From Pseudomonas sp. J452 (GTDB lineage: Bacteria > Pseudomonadota > Gammaproteobacteria > Pseudomonadales > Pseudomonadaceae): a stretch of DNA of 64,000 nucleotides. Below, in pieces: positions 8,938-17,610 of this stretch. Made by a program: the position numbers and the translations under genes. The stretch is taken from the NCBI RefSeq assembly GCF_024666525.1, contig NZ_CP088294.1, forward strand, positions 3,844,001 to 3,908,000. Direction: 5' to 3'. The notes under the pieces are model-generated. The model was not told the DNA's origin, made no database searches, and worked only from the letters and a program-made list of their open reading frames with translations. The stretch's first letter is position 1; each line of letters begins with the position of its first letter.

Positions 8938-11137
8938 AAGGCGTCTCCACATCCCAGAAACGGGTCAGATGTGCAACTAGGGGTCTATTTTTGCTCCTTT
9001 CCTTCCAGTTCTTGTCCATTACCTTGTTCCAGTTCTCGAAGTTTCGCAGGGCATCGCATAGACCTTGCCCGTCATTGAAATTGGCCTTGGTATGGAGCCC
9101 CCAAAGCTCTTCACGAAAATATCTGGCCAGCTTGGGATCAGGCGAGCACACGCCAAGTTCCGAATCACTATGCATGCTACGGGCATTGATATTGGCGGAG
9201 CTGACCAGGCTGAACACGTCGTCCACCACCAGTAGCTTGGAGTGGATATAGATATCGCGGAAACGTGCCTGCTGGCCTTGCGGCAGTTGGCTTCCCGGTT
9301 CCGGTGAGCAGGCGGTAAGGGTTCCGATCACGACTTTCAGCCCCGGAAGCTCCTCAAGCTCATAGGGTTTGGCATCCTCGTCTTCGCCCTCTTTCGGTTT
9401 GGCCAGTTCTGGAATGTCGGTTTCTTTCAATCCACCCAGGCGCTCCTCCACTTCGGGGGTGACGCCCTGGGCCTCCAGCTCAGCGATCTCGCGTTCCAAC
9501 TGAGGAATACGCGCCTGTGCATCGGTGCGGCCGCTGGTGTCGGCCTTAAGGGCAGCCAGGCGCCGGCGTTTGCGTATCAGTTTTTCGGCCAGGTCGCGCT
9601 GGGCCTGGGGCATCAGCTGCTCCTGGCCGAGCTCCTGCATCATGCTGTAGGTGGAGCTGGAGTAGAAACCGCCATTGGGATTGTTGGTGGCTACGAACAG
9701 GTAGAGATCATCCTTGCGCCCGCGCTCCTTGTAAGCGGTTGCCAGAGTGCGCAGCTGCCGGGCGAACTGCGGGTAGCGAAAGTACTGGTTCTCCATGTAG
9801 ATGTAATTGCGCGCGTTACCGATGGCCTTGTGATAGGCCTCGAGAATCGAGGTTTCGCCATTCTCTTGCGGCTGGGTACGGATAATCTGCGCCATGTTGG
9901 CGCCTTGCGGTGCGAACACATCCGGACGGATGGCTTTGCGCTGCTCCTTCAGACCGTCGCTGAACCAACGCTTGATCCAGAAGGTTTCCCTATCCCAGGC
10001 ACTGCTGAAGTTGTCGTTCAGATCATGCAGCAACGGCCCGCGAACCCGGGTGGAGATATCCTGCCAGGGGCCGAAGCCTGGAGTGCGTTGGGCGGCACGG
10101 TCATCGAACAGGTGGGCATTGGTGTCCCAGTAGTTGCGATGCATGTTGTGACCCATGACAAAGCCGACAGCGCTGGCTGGGTCTTCGTAGTCCACCAGTA
10201 CCATCTTCTGGTGGTGGCTGGCGAAGAAAGTCAGGGCCAAAATCTGCTTGTAGTTGAGGTCCGGAGCCTCGCCTGATAGCAGTCGCGTAAGGATGCTGAA
10301 GCGATCCGATTCCAGGCGGAAGGCTGCGCCGCCAAAGAGGGGAATCAGGTCTTCGACGAAGCTGAAGTCGCGGGTACGAAACTCGACGTTCTGCATCCAG
10401 CCCTTGTGTACGCGACGAAACCAGTTGCGGGTGAATTCCTGGTCCTGCGGGTCGAGCTTGGGGCCGCCGGATCCTGACATGCCGCCATAACCCGTAGTGG
10501 CTTCGGTGACTTCTTCGATACGCTTGTCGATGGCCCTGTTTTCCCCCTCCAGCTGCGCGATACGCCCCTGGGTATCGCGCTCCATGGCGGAGTCGTAACT
10601 GGACAACTCACCCCGTTGGCGGCGTTGCCGAGAGCTCTCCAGCGTGGCCTGGAGGCGATCGATGGTGGCCTGGTTGTGCTGGTGCTGCATCTGCAGCCGG
10701 GTTATTTCCTCCGGCTGTTTGGCCGGCCTTCCTGATGTCACCCCCGAGCCAGCTGCCGTACCTCCTGAGCCCATCAGGCCATCACCGATCACAGTGTTTT
10801 CCATGATGTTGGCCAGCGGGTTCTTCCAGATCAGGACCCGACTCTTGACGCCAGAGCGGCCACGTAGATCCAGCAGTTCGCCGATGCGATCGCCGCCGGG
10901 TTTGAAACGCATGGCCGGGTCGAAGCCCCAGCAAATGATCTCGACGCTTTTCTGCGCGGATTGGATGGCGTCATGCACGGCCCCGAAGGCAGCCTCGCCG
11001 TTGATCAGTGGAGTGATCTCGATGCCGGCGCGTGGCGGATAGAGTGCCTTGCGCGCGAACCAGTCCATGGTCGTGTTGCCGTCTTTGTATTGCTTGATAT
11101 TGAGCTTCAGGGCCTGAGAGCTGTAGTCCGTGGTCAT
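8918..11137 (-). CDS. pldB: T6SS phospholipase D effector, Tle5b/PldB type
   Basis: This is a predicted type VI effector of the Tle5 phospholipase D family, which hydrolyses phosphatidylethanolamine in target-cell membranes. The 739-residue protein carries two HKD motifs: HHQKMVLVDYEDPASAVGFVMG near residue 307 and IHSKLLVVDDVFSLVSSANINARS near residue 630. Two long charged coiled-coil stretches are inserted, one around residues 140-220 and one around 505-580. It has no signal peptide, as expected for a VgrG-borne cargo. The ATG at 11137 (MTTDYSSQALKLN) follows AAGGAAGC; the frame is open to 11173. It lies 19 bases after vgrG and overlaps the first immunity gene. Confidence 0.92.
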   Translation of the reverse strand: MTTDYSSQALKLNIKQYKDGNTTMDWFARKALYPPRAGIEITPLINGEAAFGAVHDAIQSAQKSVEIICWGFDPAMRFKPGGDRIGELLDLRGRSGVKSRVLIWKNPLANIMENTVIGDGLMGSGGTAAGSGVTSGRPAKQPEEITRLQMQHQHNQATIDRLQATLESSRQRRQRGELSSYDSAMERDTQGRIAQLEGENRAIDKRIEEVTEATTGYGGMSGSGGPKLDPQDQEFTRNWFRRVHKGWMQNVEFRTRDFSFVEDLIPLFGGAAFRLESDRFSILTRLLSGEAPDLNYKQILALTFFASHHQKMVLVDYEDPASAVGFVMGHNMHRNYWDTNAHLFDDRAAQRTPGFGPWQDISTRVRGPLLHDLNDNFSSAWDRETFWIKRWFSDGLKEQRKAIRPDVFAPQGANMAQIIRTQPQENGETSILEAYHKAIGNARNYIYMENQYFRYPQFARQLRTLATAYKERGRKDDLYLFVATNNPNGGFYSSSTYSMMQELGQEQLMPQAQRDLAEKLIRKRRRLAALKADTSGRTDAQARIPQLEREIAELEAQGVTPEVEERLGGLKETDIPELAKPKEGEDEDAKPYELEELPGLKVVIGTLTACSPEPGSQLPQGQQARFRDIYIHSKLLVVDDVFSLVSSANINARSMHSDSELGVCSPDPKLARYFREELWGLHTKANFNDGQGLCDALRNFENWNKVMDKNWKERSKNRPLVAHLTRFWDVETPYATAAD

Positions 11138-11156
11138 GTTGCTTCCTTGCGTGTAC

Positions 11157-13547
11157 TCACGCCTTTGTTTCACCCGTAGGGTTCCAAGAGGCTAGGCGAT
11201 AGTCTTCTGCCGACTGCAGCGGCTCCAGTTGTTCGACCTGGGCCTGATAGTCGCGGTAGCCGCGGCGGGCGAGATTTTCTCCCAGTGGTGCGTCGGTCTC
11301 TTCCGGCTCTTCGCTGACATCGACGTCGAAGCGGTGACCGTTGACCAGCTCGACCGAGTACTGGCGAGTACCTGGCAGGTGATCGAAGACCAGCAGGCCA
11401 TCCTTGCCGGTCAAACCTTCCTGGATCTGGCGGCCATCGGCGTACAGGGTGTACGGCTCGTCTTTGTATCCCCGATATCCCGGTATGGGGCTGATCAGCA
11501 GGCTCAGTTTGTGGATGACCTCCGGGGCGGGTTGCGATAGGGCCTGCTTGAGCAACTGCCCGGCTTTGTCGGCTGCCGCTGGTAGCGGAATCATCGGCAG
11601 CATGCTGGTGTTTCCGCTACCTGATCCCGGCCCGCCACCAGAATTGATCTTCACGGTCGCCCCGCTCAGAGTCACGCCACTGGGATCGAGCTTGAGCCAG
11701 CTGCCGCCGCCCTTGGCGGTGAGCTCCATGCCGGCCTCGATCACCACTTTGCTGCCGGCGTGGTAGTGGATTTCGTTGCCGGTCTCGGTGAACTGGGCCG
11801 TGCCAAGTTTGATGTGCTGAGTGCTTGCTACTGTGAGGTGGTCATTGCTGCGTGCCTCGACCTTGCGGTCGGAGTGAGTGGTGCGGTGTTCCTCGGCTTT
11901 CAGCTCGGTGTAGCTGTTGGCCTCGACCGTGTCGTGACGTTCGTGGCCGATGCGGATCTTCTGGTCGTTTTCGACGTTTTCGTCCCAGTCTTTCTGGGCG
12001 TGCAGGTAGATCTGTTCCTGGCCTTTGCGGTCTTCGATGCGCAATTCGTTGTAGCCGCCACCACCAGGCGAGCTGAGGGTCTTGAACACGCTGCGGGTTT
12101 TGTTCGCGGGTAGGTCATAGGGCACCACGTGCTCGGCGTGGTACAGGCAGCCGGTGACCAGGGGTTGGTCGGGATCGCCTTCGAGGAAGCTGACCAGTAC
12201 CTCCATGCCAACCCGCGGGATGGCGATGCCGCCGTAGCGGTCGCCGGCCCAGCTGCTGGCCACGCGCAGCCAGCAGCTGGTCTTGTCGTCGGCCTGTCCT
12301 TCGCGGTCCCAGTGGAACTGTACTTTCACCCGACCGTACTGGTCGCAGTGAATTTCCTCGCCTTTGGGACCGGTGACCACGGCCGTCTGGCTACCGAGGA
12401 CTTTGGGCTTGGCATGTTGCAGGGCCGGGCGGAATGGATCGGCCCAGGGCGTGGCATGGAAGCGGTTGCGGTAGCCTTGGTGGAAGTCGGAGTCGCCTGA
12501 CGAGCCCTCTCCCCCGGCCCCTCTCCCATGAATGGGAGAGGGGAGAAAGCCGGCGCCGAAGTCGGTGACGGACTCTTCCAGCACCTGGGGCTGCTTGCCT
12601 TCGTGCCAGACCTCGCGCAGCAGCCACAGGTCGTTCAAGGGTGCGCTGGGGTGCTGCTGCAGGCTGAGGAAGTGGCCGCAGGCCAGGGATGCATCGCTCT
12701 TGCCTTCGGCCTGGGTGTAGTCGCTGCGCAGGCGTTCCAGGGCGCGCTTGGCCAGGTGTTTGCCGCGTTCGCGCTCAGTGAAGCGGCCGGGAAAATCGTA
12801 GACCTCCAGGCTCGGCTGGAAAGCGCTGTTCTGCGTGGCTTGCAGGGTTAGGCGCGGCTTCTCGAAATCGTAATCGCGGTAGCTGGCCTGGGTGCTGCGC
12901 GTGGCCAATCGCACGTTGAACGCGCGTACCACTGCCTGCTCGGCGGCCAGGCCGCTGTCCTGCTGGTAGTTGAGCGCCAGCAGCTTGCGGAACACCGTCT
13001 GGTCGTCACCGAACACCAGCGCATGGGCATTTTCGCTGTGCTGGAAGTGAAAGCTGATGCCCTCCTCTTCGCACAGGCGCTGGATGAAATGCAGGTCGGA
13101 TTCGTCGTACTGGGTGCAGTAGTCGCGCGGCGGATAGACGCTGCCAACCTGGAACTTGTAGGCGCCCTGTTGGATGCCGTGCTCCTCGAGCAGTTGCGCG
13201 ATAATCTGCGGCACGCTCAGTTGCTGGAAGATGCGCTGGTTATGGCGGTGTTGCAGGTAGGCCAGCTGCGGTTGCAGGCTGATGCGGTAGCGGGTCAGGC
13301 GCTTGCCGGAGTCACCCTGTTCGATGGCGTAGACCAGCCCATGCACGCCGCCATCGGGGCCGAAGGCGAGAAAGGCCGGCTGATTGAGCAGCGCTTGCAG
13401 ATCCAGCTGCGGGTCCTGGCTGACCAAGTCGATGCTGAACTCATACGGCTGGTTGAGCGCCTCGCGGCCCTCGAACGCCAGTACCTGCAGGTCGCTGGCG
13501 ACACCCTGAATGCTCAGGGAAATATGCGTTTGATTGGCATCCCTCAC
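11157..13547 (-). CDS. vgrG: Type VI secretion spike protein VgrG (VgrG5-like)
   Basis: This is the trimeric spike that caps the Hcp tube and carries the adjacent effector. The 796-residue protein has the gp27-like part (about 1-370), the gp5 OB fold (VKVQFHWDREGQADDKTSCWLRVA, GVEVL-type GMEVLVSFLEGDPDQPLVTG), the beta-prism region (YTELKAEEHRTTHSDRKVEARSND) and a C-terminal extension from about 660 that includes a transthyretin-like fold (YTLYADGRQIQEGLTGKDGLLVFDHLPGT) likely to dock the effector. A GTG at 13547 with a GGAGG box is the start. About 16 residues at 332-350 come from an inserted palindromic repeat. No other T6SS structural genes are in the window. Confidence 0.95.
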   Translation of the reverse strand: MRDANQTHISLSIQGVASDLQVLAFEGREALNQPYEFSIDLVSQDPQLDLQALLNQPAFLAFGPDGGVHGLVYAIEQGDSGKRLTRYRISLQPQLAYLQHRHNQRIFQQLSVPQIIAQLLEEHGIQQGAYKFQVGSVYPPRDYCTQYDESDLHFIQRLCEEEGISFHFQHSENAHALVFGDDQTVFRKLLALNYQQDSGLAAEQAVVRAFNVRLATRSTQASYRDYDFEKPRLTLQATQNSAFQPSLEVYDFPGRFTERERGKHLAKRALERLRSDYTQAEGKSDASLACGHFLSLQQHPSAPLNDLWLLREVWHEGKQPQVLEESVTDFGAGFLPSPIHGRGAGGEGSSGDSDFHQGYRNRFHATPWADPFRPALQHAKPKVLGSQTAVVTGPKGEEIHCDQYGRVKVQFHWDREGQADDKTSCWLRVASSWAGDRYGGIAIPRVGMEVLVSFLEGDPDQPLVTGCLYHAEHVVPYDLPANKTRSVFKTLSSPGGGGYNELRIEDRKGQEQIYLHAQKDWDENVENDQKIRIGHERHDTVEANSYTELKAEEHRTTHSDRKVEARSNDHLTVASTQHIKLGTAQFTETGNEIHYHAGSKVVIEAGMELTAKGGGSWLKLDPSGVTLSGATVKINSGGGPGSGSGNTSMLPMIPLPAAADKAGQLLKQALSQPAPEVIHKLSLLISPIPGYRGYKDEPYTLYADGRQIQEGLTGKDGLLVFDHLPGTRQYSVELVNGHRFDVDVSEEPEETDAPLGENLARRGYRDYQAQVEQLEPLQSAEDYRLASWNPTGETKA
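12505..12543. repeat. Palindromic GC-rich repeat inserted in the vgrG reading frame
   Basis: CCCCTCTCCCA (12518-12528) and TGGGAGAGGGG (12533-12543) form a perfect 11-base stem with a TGAA loop, preceded by a partial extra arm CCCTCTCCC (12505-12513). This type of dispersed palindrome usually lies between genes. Here it is read in frame as LPSPIHGRGAGGEGS within VgrG, between the gp27-like and OB-fold parts. Confidence 0.8.
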
Positions 13548-13728
13548 GCCTTAACCTCCTTCCTGGAGTTTGCAGAAGGCGCAAGGGTGCCCAAGCGGAT
13601 GCACAGCTTCAATCGCCGGATTGCCGAATCATGGCCCCGGTCAAAGAAATCGACTAATTAACTGTGCCAGACCCGCTGCAATGGGCGCGAGACAGCCGCG
13701 CGCATTGCAGCAGGACGCCCGCCGGCAG

Positions 13729-15384
13729 CTATTCCTGCCAGACCACCTCGCCGGAACGACTGCCCCAGGCGTGGAAATGCGGACTGTAAGCGCCCTCGAC
13801 CGAGGCCCGCTTGATCTTCAGGGTCGGCGTCAGGAAGCCGTTCTCCACCGCCCAGACTTCCGGCACCAGCACCAGCACGTTGAGCTTCTCGTGCTTATCC
13901 AGCGCCTGGTTGGTTTCCTCCAGCAAGCGCTTGAGGCTGCCTTCCAGCTGCTCGCGCGGCTCCTTGCGCCCGGCCTCGGACAGCACGCACAGCGCCAGCG
14001 GCTGCGGCAGGCCATCGCCAACCACGCAGACCTGCTCGATATGCGAGTGCACCGCCAGGAGGTTCTCGATCGGCGCCGGGGCCACGTACTTGCCCTTGCT
14101 GGTCTTGAAGATTTCCTTGATCCGCCCGGTCAGGCGCAGGTTGCCATCGGCATCCTGCTCGCCCTTGTCGCCGGTACGCAGGAAGCCGTCCTCGGTCATG
14201 GCTTCGGCAGTCTTGCCTGGTTCCTTGAAATAGCCCTGCATGGTCGAGCCGCTGCGCACCAGCACTTCGCCCTCCTCGCTGATGCGCACTTCCACGCCAG
14301 GGTTGTTCTGGCCGATCCAGCCCTGCTTGAACTTGCCGGGACGGCAGACGTGCGAGTAACCGCAGTTTTCGGTCATGCCATAGACCTCCTGCAGCTCCAG
14401 GCCCAGGCGGCGGTACCAGTTGAGCAGCGCCTCGGGCACCGGCGCCGCGCCGGACAGGCCATAGCGCACGGCATCCAGGCCCAGGCCGCGCAGCACCTTG
14501 CGCCCGAACAAACGCCCGAGCAGCGGCAGGGACAAGAGGAAATCCAGCTTGCTGGCGGACATCTTCGAGTACACGCCCATCTGGAACTTGGTCCAGATCC
14601 GCGGCACGCCGAAGAACACCGTGGGCCTGGCGCGACGCAGGTCGGCGAGGAAGGTATCCAGGCTCTCGGCGAAGTACACCGTCAGGCCGCTGTACAGCGA
14701 ATTGAGCTCGACGAACATGCGCTCGGCCACGTGGCACAGCGGCAGGTAGGAGAGCACCCGATCATTATCGGAAACACCGAACAACTCAGTGGCATGACTG
14801 GCGGTGAAACCGAAGTTGCCGAAGTTGTGCATCACGCCCTTGGGCATGCCGGTGGTGCCGGAGGTGTAGATGATGGTGGCCAACTGGTCGGCCGCAGGGC
14901 GCGGAGTGTCCTGGATCGGCGCGCTGGCCTGCAGATCCTGCCAGGTGCGGTCGAAGCGGCCGTGCGGGTGCAACGGCAGGCACACGGTGATGACGCCCTC
15001 GGGCACGCCGGGCGCCATGGCCGGCCAGTCATCCAGCTTGCCGATAAAGGCCACGCGGGCCTCGGCATGCTCCAGCACCTGGCGCACGGAGTCACCGGTG
15101 AGGTTGGGATACAGCGGCACCGAGACATGCCCGGCCATCCAGATCGCCAGGTCGGTGACGATCCAGTGTGCGCAGTTCTTCGAGATGATGGCGACCCGGC
15201 TGCCCGGCGCCAATTCCAGGCTGCGCAGCCAACTGGCGGCGCGCCGCGCCTGCTCGCCGACCTCGGACCAGATCAGCTCCTCGACCTGGCCATTGCCCTG
15301 GGGCTGGATCAGGTACGTCTTGTTCGGGTGACGCGACTCGCGCTCGAAAAATACCTCGAGCGGTAAACGGACTGCACTGGCCAC
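13729..15384 (-). CDS. Long-chain acyl-CoA synthetase (AMP-binding family)
   Basis: This is an AMP-forming fatty acyl-CoA ligase. The 551-residue protein shows the ATP/AMP signature TIIYTSGTTGMPKGVMHNF, the second motif YGMTENCG, and the C-terminal RTGDKGEQDADGNLRLTGRIKEIFKTSKGKYVAPAPIE hinge and lysine region typical of FadD/ACSL-like enzymes. The GTG at 15384 (VASAVRLPLEVFFERE) follows AAGGAGG; the frame is open to 15426. The neighbouring gpsA, fabA and fabB also concern lipid synthesis. A perfect inverted repeat lies 37 bases upstream and may be an operator. The natural substrate is unknown. Confidence 0.9.
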   Translation of the reverse strand: MASAVRLPLEVFFERESRHPNKTYLIQPQGNGQVEELIWSEVGEQARRAASWLRSLELAPGSRVAIISKNCAHWIVTDLAIWMAGHVSVPLYPNLTGDSVRQVLEHAEARVAFIGKLDDWPAMAPGVPEGVITVCLPLHPHGRFDRTWQDLQASAPIQDTPRPAADQLATIIYTSGTTGMPKGVMHNFGNFGFTASHATELFGVSDNDRVLSYLPLCHVAERMFVELNSLYSGLTVYFAESLDTFLADLRRARPTVFFGVPRIWTKFQMGVYSKMSASKLDFLLSLPLLGRLFGRKVLRGLGLDAVRYGLSGAAPVPEALLNWYRRLGLELQEVYGMTENCGYSHVCRPGKFKQGWIGQNNPGVEVRISEEGEVLVRSGSTMQGYFKEPGKTAEAMTEDGFLRTGDKGEQDADGNLRLTGRIKEIFKTSKGKYVAPAPIENLLAVHSHIEQVCVVGDGLPQPLALCVLSEAGRKEPREQLEGSLKRLLEETNQALDKHEKLNVLVLVPEVWAVENGFLTPTLKIKRASVEGAYSPHFHAWGSRSGEVVWQE

Positions 15385-15420
15385 GGGGCCTCCTTGTTTT
15401 TTCTTATTGTCACAGGGAGC

Positions 15421-15440
15421 AACCAAGCACTTGCTTGGTT
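15421..15440. promoter_or_regulatory. Perfect 8+4+8 inverted repeat upstream of the acyl-CoA synthetase
   Basis: AACCAAGC-N4-GCTTGGTT is a perfect palindrome with a 4-base centre, placed 37 bases before the GTG start. Its size and symmetry fit a TetR-family operator, a class that often controls acyl-CoA genes. No matching regulator gene lies next to it. Confidence 0.55.
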
Positions 15441-15502
15441 GAATATTCCACGCGTCAGGAGGGGCGGCAAGTGAAGAAATGTTACAGGAGCGCAGAGCCG
15501 CT

Positions 15503-15961
15503 CTAGTGCGGGTGATGCAGCGACTCTAGAGTCAGCACGCCGGCCAGCAGGTGTTCGCCGGAGAGGCACACCAGACTGGCGGTATGCAGGATGACCGGCT
15601 GTTGCAGGTGGCCATGCACCAGCAATCCGGCCAGGGAGCCGAGCAAGGGGTTGTGGCTGACGATCAGGTATTCGTCGCCAGCGTCGGCATCCAGTTGCTG
15701 CAGCACGGCGCGTGGATCGTCGTCCGGCGTCAGCCAGTCGAGGGTGGTCAGCGGCAGTTGCAAGCCGAGGGTTTCACGTACCAGTTCGGCCGTCTGCTGG
15801 GCGCGCCGATACGGACTGACGAGGATTTTCGTCAGCGCCACGCCACGCAAATGTTTGGCCGCATGGCGGACTTCCTTGCGCCCGTGCTCGGTCAGGGCGC
15901 GCTCGGCATCGTTGCGCGCCCTGTGCTCGGCCTCACCGTGGCGCAACAGCCATAGCCTCAC
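15503..15961 (-). CDS. sixA: Phosphohistidine phosphatase SixA
   Basis: This histidine phosphatase acts on phosphohistidine of signalling proteins. The 152-residue protein has the RHGE motif at residues 7-10 (MRLWLLRHGEAEHRARND), the second arginine region VSPYRRAQQTAEL, and the conserved SHNPLLGSLAGLL segment. It starts with GTG at 15961, overlapping the upstream DUF4389 stop as GTGA, so it is translationally coupled. It is the last gene of the gpsA-DUF4389-sixA operon. Confidence 0.93.
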   Translation of the reverse strand: MRLWLLRHGEAEHRARNDAERALTEHGRKEVRHAAKHLRGVALTKILVSPYRRAQQTAELVRETLGLQLPLTTLDWLTPDDDPRAVLQQLDADAGDEYLIVSHNPLLGSLAGLLVHGHLQQPVILHTASLVCLSGEHLLAGVLTLESLHHPH

Positions 15962-16305
15962 AGCTTGGGCTCTTCGTCCACCACAGGATGAGCGGCCGGC
16001 GGGATGCTGTGCGGCTCGTTGTCTTGCGGCGCGCGCGGGGTCGGCCAGTCGGCGAACGGCCAGGGTTTCTCTTCAGTATTGAAGGTGCCGAAGCGGCCGA
16101 TCTGCTGCAGGTACTGGCTGAGGCTGTCGCCAAAACCCTGCAGGCCACCGTTGGGTGCGCCGTAGAACAGGCGGTAGCCCAGCTGCAGCAGCACCACCCC
16201 ACCGAGGATGATTTCCGCCAGCTGCCAGACGATGGTAAAGATCACCATCCACAGAATGCGCAGCAGGATGGATTCACGCTCCAGTTCTTTGCTCGGTTCG
16301 CTCAT
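15958..16305 (-). CDS. DUF4389 membrane protein
   Basis: This 115-residue protein has one long hydrophobic region (LLRILWMVIFTIVWQLAEIILGGVVLLQLGYRLF) that can form one or two membrane helices, followed by GFGDSLSQYLQQIGRFGTFNTEEKPWPFADWP, the DUF4389 signature, and a proline-rich cytoplasmic tail. Its function is not known. It sits between gpsA and sixA with a 25-base gap and a 4-base overlap respectively, an arrangement conserved in pseudomonads. Confidence 0.88.
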   Translation of the reverse strand: MSEPSKELERESILLRILWMVIFTIVWQLAEIILGGVVLLQLGYRLFYGAPNGGLQGFGDSLSQYLQQIGRFGTFNTEEKPWPFADWPTPRAPQDNEPHSIPPAAHPVVDEEPKL

Positions 16306-16330
16306 GTCGCTCTCCCAATCTCGCTAGGTT

Positions 16331-17353
16331 TCAGAAACCACTGGTGGAAATGAAATCGACGTCGGTCTTCGGCTCTGCACGCATCAGCGCCTCGATCACC
16401 TGGGCCAGGGTACGCCCCTCGAAGAGGATGGCATGCAAACCCGTGACCAGGGGCATGTAAATCTGCAGTTCCTCGGCCTTGGCCTTGAGCACCTTGATGG
16501 TGTTGACCCCTTCCGCCACTTCGCCGAGCCGGGCCACGGCATCTTCCAGGCTGAGACCTTCGCCCAGGGCGAAACCGACCTGATAGTTGCGGCTCTTGGG
16601 CGATGAGCAGGTGACGATCAGGTCGCCGACCCCGGCCAGGCCGAGGAAGGTCATGGGGTTGGCGCCCAGCTTGACCGCGAAACGGGTCATTTCCGCCAGC
16701 GCGCGAGTGATCAGCATGCTCTTGGTGTTCTCGCCCATGCCCATCGCCACGGCCATGCCGGCGATGATCGCGTAAACGTTCTTCAGCGCCCCGCCCAGCT
16801 CCACGCCGAAACGGTCGCGGCTGGCGTAGACGCGGAAGGTGCGCCCGTGCAGAGCTTCCTGCACGCACAGGCAGAGTTGTTCGTCCTCACTGGCGATTAC
16901 CGTGGCGGTCAGCGCCTGCTCGGCCACTTCGCGCGCCAGGTTGGGCCCGGACAGCACGCCAATGCGCGCCTGCGGGGCCACTTCCTCGAGGATCTGGCTC
17001 ATCAGCTTGAAGCTCTGCGCCTCGATGCCCTTGGTGGTGCTGACCAGCAGCTTGCCAGCCAGCGCGCCCGCTACCGGCTGCAGGGCCTGGCGCAACGCCG
17101 AGGATGGCAAGGCGACGAATACCAGCTCGCAGGCGGCCAGGGTCTCGGCCAGGTCCGTTACCGGCTCGACGCCCGGGTGCAGCTTGATGCCCTTGAGGTA
17201 GCGCGGGTTCTCACGCTGGCTGCGCATTGCGGCGGCCTGCTCCGGATCACGCATCCACTGGCGGACGCGCTGGCCGTTCTGCGCCAGCAGGTTGGCGATG
17301 GCGGTGCCAAAGCTGCCGCCACCCAATACGGCGACTGGTTGTTGCTCGGTCAT
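16331..17353 (-). CDS. gpsA: Glycerol-3-phosphate dehydrogenase [NAD(P)+]
   Basis: This reduces dihydroxyacetone phosphate to sn-glycerol 3-phosphate for phospholipid synthesis. The 340-residue enzyme has the NAD(P) fold [19 protein letters not shown], the segment [19 protein letters not shown], and the catalytic lysine region [20 protein letters not shown]. The ATG at 17353 (MTEQQPVAV) gives the usual length; a frame extension to 17374 adds seven unconserved residues. It is the first gene of an operon with DUF4389 and sixA and diverges from the hybrid kinase. Confidence 0.96.
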   Translation of the reverse strand: MTEQQPVAVLGGGSFGTAIANLLAQNGQRVRQWMRDPEQAAAMRSQRENPRYLKGIKLHPGVEPVTDLAETLAACELVFVALPSSALRQALQPVAGALAGKLLVSTTKGIEAQSFKLMSQILEEVAPQARIGVLSGPNLAREVAEQALTATVIASEDEQLCLCVQEALHGRTFRVYASRDRFGVELGGALKNVYAIIAGMAVAMGMGENTKSMLITRALAEMTRFAVKLGANPMTFLGLAGVGDLIVTCSSPKSRNYQVGFALGEGLSLEDAVARLGEVAEGVNTIKVLKAKAEELQIYMPLVTGLHAILFEGRTLAQVIEALMRAEPKTDVDFISTSGF

Positions 17354-17610
17354 GATCGATCCAATCAGAGCCATCGAGATGGCGAATGGGCGGCATTATT
17401 GCGGAGCATCCGCCGACCGACCAGCCCTCAGAGCGCTTGCGCGCAGCGACAGACTGGCAAATACGCGTTTGTCGATTAACATGCGGGGCATTCCGCCCTA
17501 TAGCAAGGCCGTTGCGTGCACCCGAACCTGTCCTTCCGCAGTCCACCCTACTCCCGCCAGCTGGCTCTGCCGCTGCAGGTCCTGCACCTGTTGGCCGGAG
17601 CTGGACGCCC

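Noticed and set aside
17386..17610. A 75-codon upstream extension of the hybrid kinase
   Set aside because: The added residues are proline- and arginine-rich without similarity to kinase sensors, and the ATG at 17611 directly precedes the first membrane helix.
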